This document shows, in pieces, positions 25,050-35,123 of a stretch of 64,000 nucleotides of DNA (positions are counted from its first letter, which is position 1; each line of letters starts with the position of its first letter). The stretch comes from Orenia marismortui DSM 5156. Its GTDB lineage: Bacteria; Bacillota; Halanaerobiia; Halobacteroidales; Halobacteroidaceae. Location of the stretch: NCBI RefSeq assembly GCF_000379025.1, contig NZ_KB900617.1, forward strand, positions 520,821-584,820. Reading direction: 5' to 3'. The notes beneath the pieces were generated by a model. It did no database searches. It was not told the origin of the DNA and was given only the letters and a program-made list of their open reading frames with translations. A program made the position numbers and the translations under genes.

Positions 25050-25374
25050 AATAGACCAAACTTAATCTACAATTAGAAATACAATGCTTCTCTGCTTTTG
25101 CTTCTTCTTGCTTTTTAATCCCTTCTATCCATTTTAGATCATTCTCACTAAAGATATTATTTGGAATTAAGTATCTTTCTCCTTTTAAATTTAATATAGT
25201 ATACTTATTATCCTTCACTTCACTTAATACCTGTGCCCCATTATCCATCAAATATTTATAGATCTTTTGATATCTCATTTTTTCAGGTACATTATAAATT
25301 AATCTATCTGACATTCCAAAAAACTCTTTCATTAACTCTGTGCTAGTAAATACTTCTCCTTTAGAAACTCTCAT
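25048..25374 (-). CDS. Hypothetical 108-aa protein co-transcribed with sigE
   Basis: Not recognised. Soluble, mixed charge, no signal peptide or membrane segment. The first two thirds look like a compact alpha/beta domain (TSTELMKEFFGMSDRLIYNV; KYTILNLKGERYLIPNNIF); the tail is charged and ends with CISNCRLSLVY carrying two cysteines. It lies 33 nt after sigE and before the terminator, so it is expressed with sigE during sporulation, if real. Ribosome site GGGGGAAGATGA precedes ATG. A YlmC/YmxH-like role is possible by position only and I do not claim it. Confidence 0.7.
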   Translation of the reverse strand: MRVSKGEVFTSTELMKEFFGMSDRLIYNVPEKMRYQKIYKYLMDNGAQVLSEVKDNKYTILNLKGERYLIPNNIFSENDLKWIEGIKKQEEAKAEKHCISNCRLSLVY

Positions 25375-25407
25375 TCATCTTCCCCCTGTTTATATGATAA
25401 AGTATGT

Positions 25408-26145
25408 TTATTTCATCTTATCAATTTCAATTTGAAGTTTCTCTATAATCCTCTTTTCCAACCTAGAGATATAAGATTGAGAAATACCTAATATATCTGC
25501 TACTTCTTTTTGAGTTAATTCTTGTTTGTTCTTTTGTAGACCAAAACGTAAGATCATAATCTTTTTTTCACGAGTTGTTAGATTTTCCATTGCCTCTATT
25601 AATAATTCTTTGTCTACTTCCTCTTCAATATACTTATAAATCAAATCAATTTCTGTACCTAATACATCTGACAATTTCAGCTCATTGCCATCCCAATCAA
25701 CATTTAAGGGCTCATCAAAAGAAATTTCACTTCTTTTTTTATTATTCTTTCTTAAATACATTAAAATTTCATTTTCAATACAACGTGAAGCATAAGTTGC
25801 CAACTTAATATTTTTACTAACATCAAAAGTATTAACAGCTTTGATTAGCCCTATGGTTCCAATTGATACTAAATCTTCAATATCAATGCCAGTATTATCA
25901 AATTTTCTAGCAATATACACTACTAAACGAAGATTCCTTTCAATTAAAACACTTCTAACAGCTTGATCTCCCTTCTCTAATTTAGCTAATAAATACTCCT
26001 CTTCTTTATTAGATAATGGTGGTGGCAAGGCCTCACTATTTCCTACATAAAAAACACTTTTAGCATTATAAAGACCTAATATCTGTAAAATTTTAATAAT
26101 ATAAAGACGAATTCTTAACTTAGTTTTTATAAGTAAAGAATACAT
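25408..26145 (-). CDS. sigE: RNA polymerase sporulation sigma factor SigE (pro-form)
   Basis: 245 aa early mother-cell sigma factor. The first ~30 residues are the membrane-binding pro-sequence; the cleavage region reads [17 protein letters not shown] (about 29-45), closely like other pro-SigE proteins. Region 2 ([20 protein letters not shown]) and region 4 helix-turn-helix ([20 protein letters not shown]) are clear. Lies 23 nt after spoIIGA, which encodes its processing protease. Ribosome site AAGGAGGGG. Confidence 0.97.
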   Translation of the reverse strand: MYSLLIKTKLRIRLYIIKILQILGLYNAKSVFYVGNSEALPPPLSNKEEEYLLAKLEKGDQAVRSVLIERNLRLVVYIARKFDNTGIDIEDLVSIGTIGLIKAVNTFDVSKNIKLATYASRCIENEILMYLRKNNKKRSEISFDEPLNVDWDGNELKLSDVLGTEIDLIYKYIEEEVDKELLIEAMENLTTREKKIMILRFGLQKNKQELTQKEVADILGISQSYISRLEKRIIEKLQIEIDKMK

Positions 26146-26168
26146 AAAAACCCCTCCTTAATTTATTA

Positions 26169-27068
26169 TCAACGAAGAACTTCTGGATTTAACAAAGCCT
26201 GATAGTTATTCTCTTGATCTAGAATTCTATCTTGTAAAGCTATAATTACACGTTCAGTTACAAAGATTTCATCCTTAGTTACAACTGTTATCTTATCTGG
26301 TCTGAATCCAATTAACATTCCATTATGTTTTCCAATAGATGAAAAAGGAATTAATCTAAACCTACTAGACCAAGGTGTATCAGTCATTTCATTTAATAAC
26401 TTACTACTGTCATCTTTGTATAAATAAAAAGCATCTTTTACTTGATCTGGAATAACATCTAACATAGCTTCAATTTCAACAACTACAACAGGTACTCTAG
26501 TTAATGGATCTTGTAACTGGTTACCTGTATCAACTAATGCTTTAACTTTTAGTAGCCTCTCATCAAATTTAATAATAATTGGTATACAAAATATATCAGG
26601 TAGTAATTTGTACTGAATAAACATCCAACCAAATTTACCTATAATGATTATTAATAAAAATCCTAAAATAATAATCCATAAATTATCTGGTGAAATATTT
26701 AATACCTGAGCCAAATTATCTAAAGGACTTCCTCCAGTCAAATTATATAGAGCAAAGATAGCACCAGCTGTAACAAAAGTTATTAAATAAAAATATCCAA
26801 TAGTTTTCACAAGCTGCTTACGGGATAATGGAGCAAAAGCAATTAAGATCATAATTATTGAAATTAAAAAATGAATATAAATTCTATTTAAAAACCTGAA
26901 TTGAGGTAAAATAATTATAATTGTATAAACTGTAGCCAACACAGAGGTTATTAATAATCTCCAAATACTATACTCTAAATCAGATAATTTAGCTGAAGCC
27001 CATAAAATCAAATAATTCATTATTAAGTTAATAAAAGATAAAAGATCTAAATACACAACTAGCTTCAT
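26169..27068 (-). CDS. spoIIGA: Sporulation sigma-E factor-processing protease SpoIIGA
   Basis: 299 aa. Five membrane helices in the first ~155 residues and a cytoplasmic aspartic-protease-like domain with catalytic Asp180 in ALVDTGNQLQDP. Cuts the pro-sequence from SigE after a signal from the forespore (SpoIIR). Normal length. Has its own promoter region with a Spo0A box after the ftsZ terminator. Confidence 0.96.
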   Translation of the reverse strand: MKLVVYLDLLSFINLIMNYLILWASAKLSDLEYSIWRLLITSVLATVYTIIIILPQFRFLNRIYIHFLISIIMILIAFAPLSRKQLVKTIGYFYLITFVTAGAIFALYNLTGGSPLDNLAQVLNISPDNLWIIILGFLLIIIIGKFGWMFIQYKLLPDIFCIPIIIKFDERLLKVKALVDTGNQLQDPLTRVPVVVVEIEAMLDVIPDQVKDAFYLYKDDSSKLLNEMTDTPWSSRFRLIPFSSIGKHNGMLIGFRPDKITVVTKDEIFVTERVIIALQDRILDQENNYQALLNPEVLR

Positions 27069-27111
27069 TTAATATAATCACCTGCTTCACTCCCTTATTA
27101 ACAAGTATATT

Positions 27112-27188
27112 ATTATAATTTTAAAATATAACTAAAATTTTTAGATAAAAATACAAAATAAAATCTATTTTAGTTTTTTTATGTCGAA
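27112..27188 (-). promoter_or_regulatory. Spo0A box and -10 element upstream of spoIIGA
   Basis: TGTCGAA at 27182-27188 (TTCGACA on the coding strand) is an exact Spo0A box. TATAAT on the coding strand lies at 27117-27112, placing the box about 75-80 nt upstream of the expected start. In B. subtilis spoIIG is likewise activated by phosphorylated Spo0A from boxes upstream of a sigma-A promoter. No good -35 is seen, as in that system. Confidence 0.55.
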
Positions 27189-27189
27189 A

Positions 27190-27224
27190 TAAAAAAATCT
27201 CGATACCCCTTGGTATCGAGATTT
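27190..27224 (-). terminator. Terminator after ftsZ
   Basis: Eleven-bp perfect stem (ATCTCGATACC, 27197-27207, with 27212-27222), 4-nt loop, then a run of seven T on the minus strand. Separates ftsZ from spoIIGA. Confidence 0.92.
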
Positions 27225-27227
27225 AAA

Positions 27228-28343
27228 CTAAATTTTTCTATTTCTTCTTAAAAAAGCAGGAATATCCAAGTCATCATTGGAAAAAGGCTTTATATTCAAA
27301 TCATTATTACTCACAACTTCTTGCTCTTCTTCCTCTTCTTTTTTAGCAACTGTGTTATTTGGTTGAGCCTCTTTATTATTAGTCTTATCTTCTTGATCAA
27401 ATCCAGTAGCAATAACTGTTACTTTTATTTCATTTTCTAGACTTTCATCTACAACTGTACCTAAGATTATATTTGCTTCAGGGTCAGCTACTTCAGAAAT
27501 TACTTTAGCTGCTTCATTAGTTTCATGTAAGCCTAAATCTTTGCCACCAGTAATATTAAGTAATACTCCTTTAGCTCCCTCAATAGAAGCTTCTAATAAA
27601 GGAGAAGCTATTGCAGCCTTAGCAGCATCTGCAGCTCTATTATCTCCTGTAGCCCTTCCTATTCCCATTAAAGCAGAGCCCGCATCAGTCATAATAGTCT
27701 TTACATCTGCAAAGTCTAAGTTAATTAAACCAGTAATAGTAATTAAATCAGAAATACCCTGTACACCTTGTCTTAGTACATCATCTGAAGTTTTAAATGC
27801 ATCTATCAAAGTTGTTTGTTTCTCCACAACTTCTAATAACCTATCATTAGGAATTATAATCAAAGTATCTACTTTATCTTTTAAATTTTTAATACCTAAT
27901 TGAGCCTTTTGCATTCTTTGTCGTCCTTCAACTGTAAAAGGCTTTGTAACTACTCCAACTGTTAGAGCGCCAGATTCTTTAGCAACCTCAGCAACCACTG
28001 GAGCTGCACCAGTACCAGTTCCACCACCCATACCAGCTGTAATAAATACCATATCTGATCCACTTAAAGCCTCTGCAATCATTTCACGACTCTCTTCGGC
28101 AGCTTCTTGCCCTATTTCAGGATTAGCTCCTGCTCCTAAACCATTAGTTAACTTCTCTCCTATCTTAAGTGTTACTTCTGCCCTTGAGGCAACTAAAGCC
28201 TGACCATCAGTATTTACTGCAATAAATTCAACACCTTTTAAACCAGATTCTATCATTCTATTGACAGCATTATTACCACCGCCACCAACTCCAACTACTT
28301 TTATATTGGCAAATTGCCCCATTTCAGAACCAAATTCAAACAT
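27228..28343 (-). CDS. ftsZ: Cell division GTPase FtsZ
   Basis: 371 aa tubulin homologue forming the Z-ring. Nucleotide loop [15 protein letters not shown], tubulin signature [18 protein letters not shown], synergy loop [11 protein letters not shown], and the conserved C-terminal peptide [10 protein letters not shown] that binds FtsA and others. ATG at 28343 is preferred over the TTG one codon upstream because GGAGG is 7 nt away. Last gene of the division cluster, 26 nt after ftsA. Confidence 0.98.
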   Translation of the reverse strand: MFEFGSEMGQFANIKVVGVGGGGNNAVNRMIESGLKGVEFIAVNTDGQALVASRAEVTLKIGEKLTNGLGAGANPEIGQEAAEESREMIAEALSGSDMVFITAGMGGGTGTGAAPVVAEVAKESGALTVGVVTKPFTVEGRQRMQKAQLGIKNLKDKVDTLIIIPNDRLLEVVEKQTTLIDAFKTSDDVLRQGVQGISDLITITGLINLDFADVKTIMTDAGSALMGIGRATGDNRAADAAKAAIASPLLEASIEGAKGVLLNITGGKDLGLHETNEAAKVISEVADPEANIILGTVVDESLENEIKVTVIATGFDQEDKTNNKEAQPNNTVAKKEEEEEQEVVSNNDLNIKPFSNDDLDIPAFLRRNRKI

Positions 28344-28368
28344 CAATACTCCTCCCTTGCTCAGATAA

Positions 28369-29658
28369 TTAGAATATATTTCTAAACCATTTACCTACTT
28401 TGTCAAATAGCTCTTTAATTACTTGGTCTTCCTCTATATCTCCTAGAGAACTATTTTCTTCAAAAGTTTCTGCTCCATAGTGGACTAAACCAACACCAGT
28501 AGAAAAGATAGCTCCATTATCTTCGGAAAATTGGGTATAACCTTCACCAATATCATAAATAGAACCATCTAAATATTCAAGTATACTATCTATATTAGCA
28601 GGTACACCAATTCTAACTGGTAAACCTAATTTCTTAGATGCCAACTCAGGAATTCCATTCAATAAAGATCCACCACCAGTTACAACTACTCCAGCAGGAA
28701 TTAATCCTTCATACCCCGCTTTATATATCTCTTGTTTTACTAGAGTAAATATCTCATCTACTCTAGGTTCAATAATATCACACAACAGTTTACGAGAAAT
28801 AGTTCTTGATTTTTTTCCACAAGTATCTAATACTTCAATCTTTTCGTTTTCATCAATCAGACTAGCACTAGCACATCCATATTGAATTTTTAACCGTTCA
28901 GCATTATGCATTGGAGTTCTCATCCCTACAGCTATATCACTAGTAACATGGTCACCACCAACAGGTAAAATAGACGTATACCAAATACTGCCTTCTTTAA
29001 AGATTGCAATATCTGTAGTCCCTCCACCCATATCTACTAATACTACACCTAAATCTTTTTCGCTAGATGACAATATGGCTTTGCTTGCAGCTAATGGTTG
29101 TAATACAATTCCTTCTACACCCAAATTAGCCTGATTAACACTTTTTACTAAATTTTGAATAGATGTTACAGAGCCAGTAACAATATGAGTTTCTGCCTCT
29201 AACCTAACCCCAGACATTCCTAACGGATACTTAATATCTTTACAGCCATCCACAATAAACTCACGAGGTAAAACATGAATTATTTCACGTTCTGGGGGAA
29301 TAGAAATAATTTTAGTAGCCTCAATAACACGTTCAATATCATTTCTAGTGATCTCTTTATTTTCACCTGTTACTGCTACTACACCATGACTATTATTAGA
29401 TGAGATATGTGAGCCAGCAATTCCAACAAAGACTGCTTCTAACTCTACACCAGCCATTCTCTCCGCTTTAACTACTGCTTTCTCAATAGAAGATACAGTA
29501 TCATCTATATCAACAACCATACCTTTTTTTAATCCAGTAGAAGGGCTGGTACCAATACCAATTATCTCTGGATCTTTATTTTCATTAATTTCAGCAATAA
29601 TTGTACAAACTTTGGTAGTTCCTACATCAATACCAGCAATTATATTTCTACGTGCCAC
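28369..29658 (-). CDS. ftsA: Cell division protein FtsA
   Basis: 429 aa actin-like ATPase that tethers FtsZ to the membrane. Actin-family motifs: [15 protein letters not shown] near the start, [15 protein letters not shown] and [16 protein letters not shown]. The last residues ([11 protein letters not shown]) form the amphipathic membrane-binding helix. GTG start after GGGGGG. Followed by ftsZ. Confidence 0.97.
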   Translation of the reverse strand: MARRNIIAGIDVGTTKVCTIIAEINENKDPEIIGIGTSPSTGLKKGMVVDIDDTVSSIEKAVVKAERMAGVELEAVFVGIAGSHISSNNSHGVVAVTGENKEITRNDIERVIEATKIISIPPEREIIHVLPREFIVDGCKDIKYPLGMSGVRLEAETHIVTGSVTSIQNLVKSVNQANLGVEGIVLQPLAASKAILSSSEKDLGVVLVDMGGGTTDIAIFKEGSIWYTSILPVGGDHVTSDIAVGMRTPMHNAERLKIQYGCASASLIDENEKIEVLDTCGKKSRTISRKLLCDIIEPRVDEIFTLVKQEIYKAGYEGLIPAGVVVTGGGSLLNGIPELASKKLGLPVRIGVPANIDSILEYLDGSIYDIGEGYTQFSEDNGAIFSTGVGLVHYGAETFEENSSLGDIEEDQVIKELFDKVGKWFRNIF

Positions 29659-29787
29659 TAAAAGCCCCCCTTTCTATAAAAATTAATATTTTTATTTGAA
29701 ATCGAAATCTATATATAGTTCTTTTTAATGTTAATTTCAACAAATATATTTAATTTCCTCTTTTCAGAACTATATTTTCTTGAAAAA

Positions 29788-30495
29788 CTATTTTTCTAAT
29801 TTAACAACAGTATTATTTTTATACCTCAAATCTATATATTTTACTTTCTTTGCTTGAGATTTGAGGTCATTATAAACAGAAATAAATATCTGAGCTTTAG
29901 TTTTAGTATCAAATTTTTTCCCTAACTTTACAACTCCACCACCCAGTAAATATAGCTCAATACCCTTATCCTTAGAAATATTAAGTTCAGATACTTCTTT
30001 TAATATCTGATCTGATAACAAATCTAAGTAATCTATGGCTAATTTAAGTTCAGTAGTAAATTTAACCTTATCATCATGATTAGCAATCTTCACTCCAGTA
30101 ATAAGAGGTAAATCCCATTCAGCTAAATTTTTGCTTGTAGCTATAACCCATCCTTGATTATCAATTATTTGATAAGATGACTTAAGACCTACTATAGCCA
30201 CAGGACGTCTTTCATTGATTTCTAGGATTAATTTGTTAGGCAAATCCCTTTTGACAGCAACACCTTTGACCTGTTGTAAACCCAGTAATCTTTTAGCTAT
30301 TTCTTGTCTATCTATCTTAAATATATTAATATCCTTCACTTTAGAAAAATTAACTATATATTCATCAGACAATAATTTGTTACCAACTATTTCTATTTCT
30401 GTCACTAGAAAATAATTAGAATTAATTAGACTCAATATAGCAATAACTGATAATACACCAATAGATATCAAATAAATAGTACGATGCTTGTCCAT
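29788..30495 (-). CDS. ftsQ: Cell division protein FtsQ/DivIB
   Basis: 235 aa. One N-terminal membrane helix (IYLISIGVLSVIAILSLI), then a POTRA domain (LVTEIEIVGNKLLSDEYIV) and beta domain with VAIVG and YIDLRYKNNTVVK. Part of the divisome with FtsL and FtsB. Separated from ddl by a terminator-like hairpin and from ftsA by 129 nt. Confidence 0.93.
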   Translation of the reverse strand: MDKHRTIYLISIGVLSVIAILSLINSNYFLVTEIEIVGNKLLSDEYIVNFSKVKDINIFKIDRQEIAKRLLGLQQVKGVAVKRDLPNKLILEINERRPVAIVGLKSSYQIIDNQGWVIATSKNLAEWDLPLITGVKIANHDDKVKFTTELKLAIDYLDLLSDQILKEVSELNISKDKGIELYLLGGGVVKLGKKFDTKTKAQIFISVYNDLKSQAKKVKYIDLRYKNNTVVKLEK

Positions 30496-30574
30496 ACTGC
30501 CACCTCATCTAAAAATATAATGGACTCTTCAACTACATTGTAACAGAAAACCCAAAAAAAGTTAAATGTTTTTT

Positions 30575-30622
30575 ATATAAATTAAATAAAAATTAAGAGT
30601 TAGTTAATACTAACTCTTAATT
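30575..30622 (-). terminator. Terminator between ddl and ftsQ
   Basis: ATTAAGAGTTAGT (30592-30604) and ACTAACTCTTAAT (about 30609-30621) form a 13-bp stem followed on the minus strand by TTTTTATTTAATTT. It would end or attenuate the murB-murA-ddl transcript before ftsQ. Confidence 0.8.
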
Positions 30623-30626
30623 TAAA

Positions 30627-31562
30627 CTAATTTAAAGCATATTCTAATATCATAACTACTAATTTATCAAAATCAATTCCTATGGCTTCGGCTGCCTGGG
30701 GAAGAAGACTTGTTTCAGTCATTCCAGGAATAGTATTTACTTCTAATACATATGCCTCACCTTCAGAATTAACTCTTAAATCAACTCTTGCCATTCCTTT
30801 ACACTTAAGAGCTTTATAAGCCTTTAGAGCCAATTCCTCTGATTGCCTATATACAGCTTCATCCAATTTAGCTGGTATAATAAACTCTGTCATACCTTTA
30901 GTATATTTAGCCTGAAAATCATAGATTCCTTCTTTTGGCTTAATTTCGATAATAGGTAAAACTTGAGGTTCTTCATTTCCTAATAGAGCAATAGTTATTT
31001 CCCTACCTGCTATATATTCTTCCACTAAAACTTCTTTATCATACTTTAAAGCCTCTTGAAAAGCATCTATTAATCTATCTTTCTGATCGACTATTGATAA
31101 ACCAATACTTGACCCTTCCAAAGAAGGCTTTATAACTACAGGTAAGCCTAAATCTGATATTAATTTATCTTTGCTTTCTTCTAAATCATCCATACTATCA
31201 GAATTTAAAATTAAAAATTTGGGAGTACTGATATTTAAATGTTCAAAGATTCTTTTGGACATAATCTTATCCATAGCTAGAGCACTTGATAACACTCCAG
31301 ATCCAGTATAATCAATTTCTTCCAATTCGAGTAATCCTTGAATAGTACCATCCTCACCATAACGACCATGTAAAGCAATAAACGCTATATCTATATCATT
31401 TTCTATTAGTGTGTTATGAAAATTATTCTTTGGATCAATATCAATTGTGTTATATCCTTGTCGATTCAGTGAATCTAATATAGCTTTACCGGTTTTTAAA
31501 GAAATTTCTCTTTCAGCAGATTTTCCACCTCTAATAACAGCAATTTTTTTATCCTTCAACAT
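30627..31562 (-). CDS. ddl: D-alanine--D-alanine ligase
   Basis: 311 aa ATP-grasp enzyme making the D-Ala-D-Ala dipeptide for MurF. Motifs: VIRGGKSAEREISLKTG, ALHGRYGEDGTIQGLLE, PVVIKPSLEGSSIGLS, and the metal-binding RVDLRVNSEGEAYVLEVNT. The presence of ddl inside the dcw cluster next to ftsQ is more usual in Gram-negative bacteria than in Bacillus. Confidence 0.97.
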   Translation of the reverse strand: MLKDKKIAVIRGGKSAEREISLKTGKAILDSLNRQGYNTIDIDPKNNFHNTLIENDIDIAFIALHGRYGEDGTIQGLLELEEIDYTGSGVLSSALAMDKIMSKRIFEHLNISTPKFLILNSDSMDDLEESKDKLISDLGLPVVIKPSLEGSSIGLSIVDQKDRLIDAFQEALKYDKEVLVEEYIAGREITIALLGNEEPQVLPIIEIKPKEGIYDFQAKYTKGMTEFIIPAKLDEAVYRQSEELALKAYKALKCKGMARVDLRVNSEGEAYVLEVNTIPGMTETSLLPQAAEAIGIDFDKLVVMILEYALN

Positions 31563-31579
31563 TTATGTATCACCTCTCA

Positions 31580-32830
31580 TCACTCTTTTCGAGATATATT
31601 AGCACCTAAATCACTTAACTTCTCAGTCAAAAACTCATAACCTCGATCAATATGATAAATATTTTCAACCTGTGTCTTACCTTCTGAAGCTAATCCTGCT
31701 AAAACCAAAGCAGCTCCAGCTCTTAAATCAGTTGCTTCTACGGTGGTTCCGGATAACTTTTCTACACCTGTAATAATTGCTGAGTTACCTTCAATCTTAA
31801 CTTCAGCTCCCATTCTACGCAATTCATCAGCATGTTTTAATCTATTTTCAAAAATAGTTTCAGTAATTACACTAGTTCCTTTAGCTATTGATAAAAAAGT
31901 CATAAACTGAGCTTGCATATCAGTAGCAAATCCAGGGTAAGGTAAAGTTTTTACATTTACCCCCTTCCAATTATCTTGGCCAATTACTCTAATTTGGTCT
32001 CCATCTACTTTAAGATTTATTCCCGCTTCAGTTAATTTAGCTATAACTGCCTCTATATGTTCAGGAATAACATCCTTAACTAAAACATCCCCTCTAGTAA
32101 TAGCCGCAGCTACTAAGAAAGTTCCTGCTTCAATTCTATCAGGAATAACTTGATACTCTACAGGATGTAACTTCTTAACTCCTTTTATTTTAATAACATC
32201 TGTTCCAGCACCTCGAACGTTAGCTCCTAACTGATTTAAGAAGTTTTGCAAATCTACAATTTCCGGTTCTCTTGCTGCATTATAAATTAAGGTCTTCCCT
32301 TCGGCTCTAGTTGCAGCCATCATAATATTTTCTGTAGCACCTACGCTAGGAAAATCCAAGTGTATCTCTGCTCCTGTTAATTTTTTAGCTTTTCCTTCTA
32401 AAAAACCATGTCCTTGTTTAAATTCCACACCTAACGCTTTTAGTCCTTTTAAATGTAGATCAATCGGTCTTGTTCCAATACTACACCCGCCTGGTTGTGA
32501 AATCTTAAACTGACCAAAGCGAGCTACAAGTGGACCCATTAAAAAAACTGTAGCTCTCATTTTTCTCATTAGAGATTCAGGTATCTCATAAGAACTCAGT
32601 CCTTTATTATCAATAATTAATTTATCTTCTTCTTCCTTTACTTTAGCACCCAAAGTGGTTAAAACTTCTTGCATTACTTTAACATCACGTAAATGCGGTA
32701 CTCTTCCTATAGTACATTCTCCTTCAGCCAACACAGTCCCAGCTAAAATTGGTAAAACTGCATTCTTAGCTCCACTGATTTGGACTTCACCTTGAAGATG
32801 TTGCCCTCCATTAATTATAAATTTCCCCAA
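31580..32830 (-). CDS. murA: UDP-N-acetylglucosamine 1-carboxyvinyltransferase MurA
   Basis: About 416 aa. First committed step of peptidoglycan precursor synthesis: enolpyruvyl transfer from PEP. N-terminal LQGEVQISGAKNAVLPIL and the active-site loop with catalytic Cys in QPGGCSIGTRPIDLH, the residue alkylated by fosfomycin. Start TTG at 32830 is preferred: GGGGAGG lies 8 nt upstream and the protein then begins MGKFIINGG, matching family starts such as MDKF. The GTG at 32839 is inside the ribosome site. Confidence 0.96.
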   Translation of the reverse strand: MGKFIINGGQHLQGEVQISGAKNAVLPILAGTVLAEGECTIGRVPHLRDVKVMQEVLTTLGAKVKEEEDKLIIDNKGLSSYEIPESLMRKMRATVFLMGPLVARFGQFKISQPGGCSIGTRPIDLHLKGLKALGVEFKQGHGFLEGKAKKLTGAEIHLDFPSVGATENIMMAATRAEGKTLIYNAAREPEIVDLQNFLNQLGANVRGAGTDVIKIKGVKKLHPVEYQVIPDRIEAGTFLVAAAITRGDVLVKDVIPEHIEAVIAKLTEAGINLKVDGDQIRVIGQDNWKGVNVKTLPYPGFATDMQAQFMTFLSIAKGTSVITETIFENRLKHADELRRMGAEVKIEGNSAIITGVEKLSGTTVEATDLRAGAALVLAGLASEGKTQVENIYHIDRGYEFLTEKLSDLGANISRKE

Positions 32831-32848
32831 TTTTTTCACCTCCCCTTT

Positions 32849-33754
32849 CTAACCTAAATAAATAATTTCTGGTATCAAATTAACACCAAATTTATCAAAA
32901 ACTATTTTTTTAACTTGTTCAATTAACTCTAAAACATTTCTTGCAGTAGCATTTCCTAAATTTATAATAAAGTTAGCATGTTTAGTAGAGACTTGGGCAT
33001 CGCCAACTCTTAAACCTTTACAACCAGCTTTATCAATCAGTCTTCCTGCTGAATCATTGACAGGATTTTTAAAGATACAACCTGCATTAGGATGTGACAG
33101 AGGTTGTGTAGTCTTTCGCTTTTTTAAAAGCTTTAATGTTTCTGCTTTTATATCTTCAGCATCTCTGGGAATTAAATCTAATTCTGCTTGAATTATAATC
33201 TCTTTACTATCTTGAAATCTGCTTTTTCTATAAGCAAATAATAGTTCATCTCTATTATAATCTTTTATTTCTCCAGTTGGAAGTAATGATTTTAGATTGA
33301 CAATTAAATCACCTATTGACCTTAAATCACCTATACCTGCATTCATAACAATTGCCCCACCCAAAGTAGCTGGTAATCCAGCTGCAAACTCTAAACCACT
33401 CAAACCCATCTTAGATGCTTTATTAGCTAACAACGGGAGACTAACACTGGCATCAGATATTAGTCTATTACCAACAAAATCTATCCTAGAATCTTTTTTG
33501 GGTAATCTAATAACAATATTTGAAATACCTTTATCACTAATTAACAGATTACTTCCATTTCCAATACAGTAGTACGAAAGTTTATTTTTATAAAGATATG
33601 TAAGTAATTTTTGTAATTCTTTATAATTCTCAGGAATAACCAATATTTCAGCAGGGCCGCCAATTTTAAATGAAGTATATTTCTTTAATGGTTCATTAAA
33701 TAATACCTGTCCTTTTATGAATTCTGATATCTCTTCTTTATATTCTATTCTCAT
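32849..33754 (-). CDS. murB: UDP-N-acetylenolpyruvoylglucosamine reductase MurB
   Basis: About 301 aa FAD enzyme reducing the MurA product to UDP-MurNAc. Family motifs: PLKKYTSFKIGGPAEIL, YCIGNGSNLLISDKG, GLSGLEFAAGLPATLGGAIVMNAG, and NPNAGCIFKNP-like HPNAGCIFKNP with AGRLIDKAGCKGLRVGDAQVS (MurB type IIa-like). ATG at 33754 with GGGGTGG upstream replaces the GTG read at 33781. murC, which normally precedes murB in clostridia, is missing. Confidence 0.95.
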   Translation of the reverse strand: MRIEYKEEISEFIKGQVLFNEPLKKYTSFKIGGPAEILVIPENYKELQKLLTYLYKNKLSYYCIGNGSNLLISDKGISNIVIRLPKKDSRIDFVGNRLISDASVSLPLLANKASKMGLSGLEFAAGLPATLGGAIVMNAGIGDLRSIGDLIVNLKSLLPTGEIKDYNRDELLFAYRKSRFQDSKEIIIQAELDLIPRDAEDIKAETLKLLKKRKTTQPLSHPNAGCIFKNPVNDSAGRLIDKAGCKGLRVGDAQVSTKHANFIINLGNATARNVLELIEQVKKIVFDKFGVNLIPEIIYLG

Positions 33755-33861
33755 ATATAACCACCCCAATTTCACTAACACATCTATCTGCTTTGCTAAA
33801 ACTACTTCTCTAAATCGATACTAAATAAGATTCTCTGATCTAATTATTATGAATACACCTT

Positions 33862-33891
33862 ATAATATGCAATTAAAAATAAATCTGTTAA
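33862..33891 (-). promoter_or_regulatory. Sigma-A-type promoter upstream of murB
   Basis: Minus strand TTAACA (33891-33886), 18-nt spacer, TATTAT (33867-33862), about 110 nt upstream of murB in the 249-nt gap after murG. Suggests murB-murA-ddl can be transcribed separately. Confidence 0.45.
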
Positions 33892-34003
33892 TAATAAAAA
33901 TAGAAGTCTAATAATTAAATTATTGGACAAATAAGCACAAAAAAGAACTTGTCCTATTTAAAAATAAATTTATATACTTAATATTAATAAGCAAAATTAT
34001 TAT

Positions 34004-35110
34004 TTACATTGTCAAATTTCTAATAATCTTAACTAAATTATCAAGAGCTTCTGGCTTCCCTAGATTTTTACTAGCCCTAGACATAATTAATAACTTATTT
34101 TCATCTTGGAATAAAGTACTCACTAGATCATATAACTTCTTTCCTGTTAATTCATTATCTAAAATAACTTTGGCAGCACCGTTATTTTCTAAAGAACGCG
34201 CATTATACTCTTGATGATTCTCAGATGCATAAGGATAAGGAATTAAAATTGCCGGAATACCACAAGCCGTTATTTCAGCTAACCCTGTTGCTCCAGCGCG
34301 TGATATAACAAGATCAGCAACAGCCAAAGCAGCAGACATGTTGTATAAATAGGGTTTAATTATAATATCCCCAACTTCCACACCCTTTATTCCCATACTT
34401 TCTGCTTTTTGTATAACACTTTCATAGCCTTTTTTGCCTGTAATATGCAATAATTGCAAGTCTAGATCCTTAATTTTATCATACAATTCTATAACAGATC
34501 GATTAATACTTTCAGCACCTCTACTACCCCCAAAAACTAAAATTAATTTCTTATCTCCGTTAATTCCCAATTCCTTAAGAGCTTCTTTTTTAGTTTTTTT
34601 CAAAATCTCTAATCTAACTGGATTACCAGTTAAAATAGTCTTTTCCTCACTATGAAAATACTTTTTAGCATCACCATTACTCAAAGCAACCTTATCTACA
34701 AATCTTGCCAATAATCTATTAGTTATACCAGGGTAAGCATTCTGTTCATGAATCAAAGTAGGAATTTTTCTAAGAGAAGCTGTTAAAACAACAGGTCCAC
34801 AAACATATCCACCAGTACCAATTACAATATCAGGTTTAAAACTCTTAATTATACTTCTAGATTCTAATATTCCTAATCCAGTCTTTAAAAATGATTTGAA
34901 TAATTTTAAAGATATTTTTCTAGGAAGACCTTCTACAGTTATAGTCTTTAAATCATAACCCTCTTTAGGAATAATATCAGACTCTAATCCTTTCTCTGTT
35001 CCTACAAATAAAATATCAGTATTATCAAACTTATCTTCCAGTCCTTTAGCTATCGCTAATCCAGGATATATATGTCCTCCTGTTCCCCCACCAGAAATTA
35101 ATACTTTCAT
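34004..35110 (-). CDS. murG: UDP-GlcNAc--lipid I N-acetylglucosaminyltransferase MurG
   Basis: 368 aa GT-B glycosyltransferase converting lipid I to lipid II on the inner face of the membrane. Motifs: VLISGGGTGGHIYPGLAIA (N-terminal glycine loop), GTGGYVCGPVVLTA, ILVFGGSRGAESIN and VISRAGATGLAEITACG in the C-terminal UDP-GlcNAc-binding domain. 14 nt after ftsW/spoVE. Confidence 0.97.
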   Translation of the reverse strand: MKVLISGGGTGGHIYPGLAIAKGLEDKFDNTDILFVGTEKGLESDIIPKEGYDLKTITVEGLPRKISLKLFKSFLKTGLGILESRSIIKSFKPDIVIGTGGYVCGPVVLTASLRKIPTLIHEQNAYPGITNRLLARFVDKVALSNGDAKKYFHSEEKTILTGNPVRLEILKKTKKEALKELGINGDKKLILVFGGSRGAESINRSVIELYDKIKDLDLQLLHITGKKGYESVIQKAESMGIKGVEVGDIIIKPYLYNMSAALAVADLVISRAGATGLAEITACGIPAILIPYPYASENHQEYNARSLENNGAAKVILDNELTGKKLYDLVSTLFQDENKLLIMSRASKNLGKPEALDNLVKIIRNLTM

Positions 35111-35123
35111 ATATTAGTCACTC

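Noticed and set aside
33755..34003. Possible murC remnant between murG and murB
   Set aside because: No Mur ligase motif (such as GTNGKT) can be read in any frame; only a promoter-like pair is seen.
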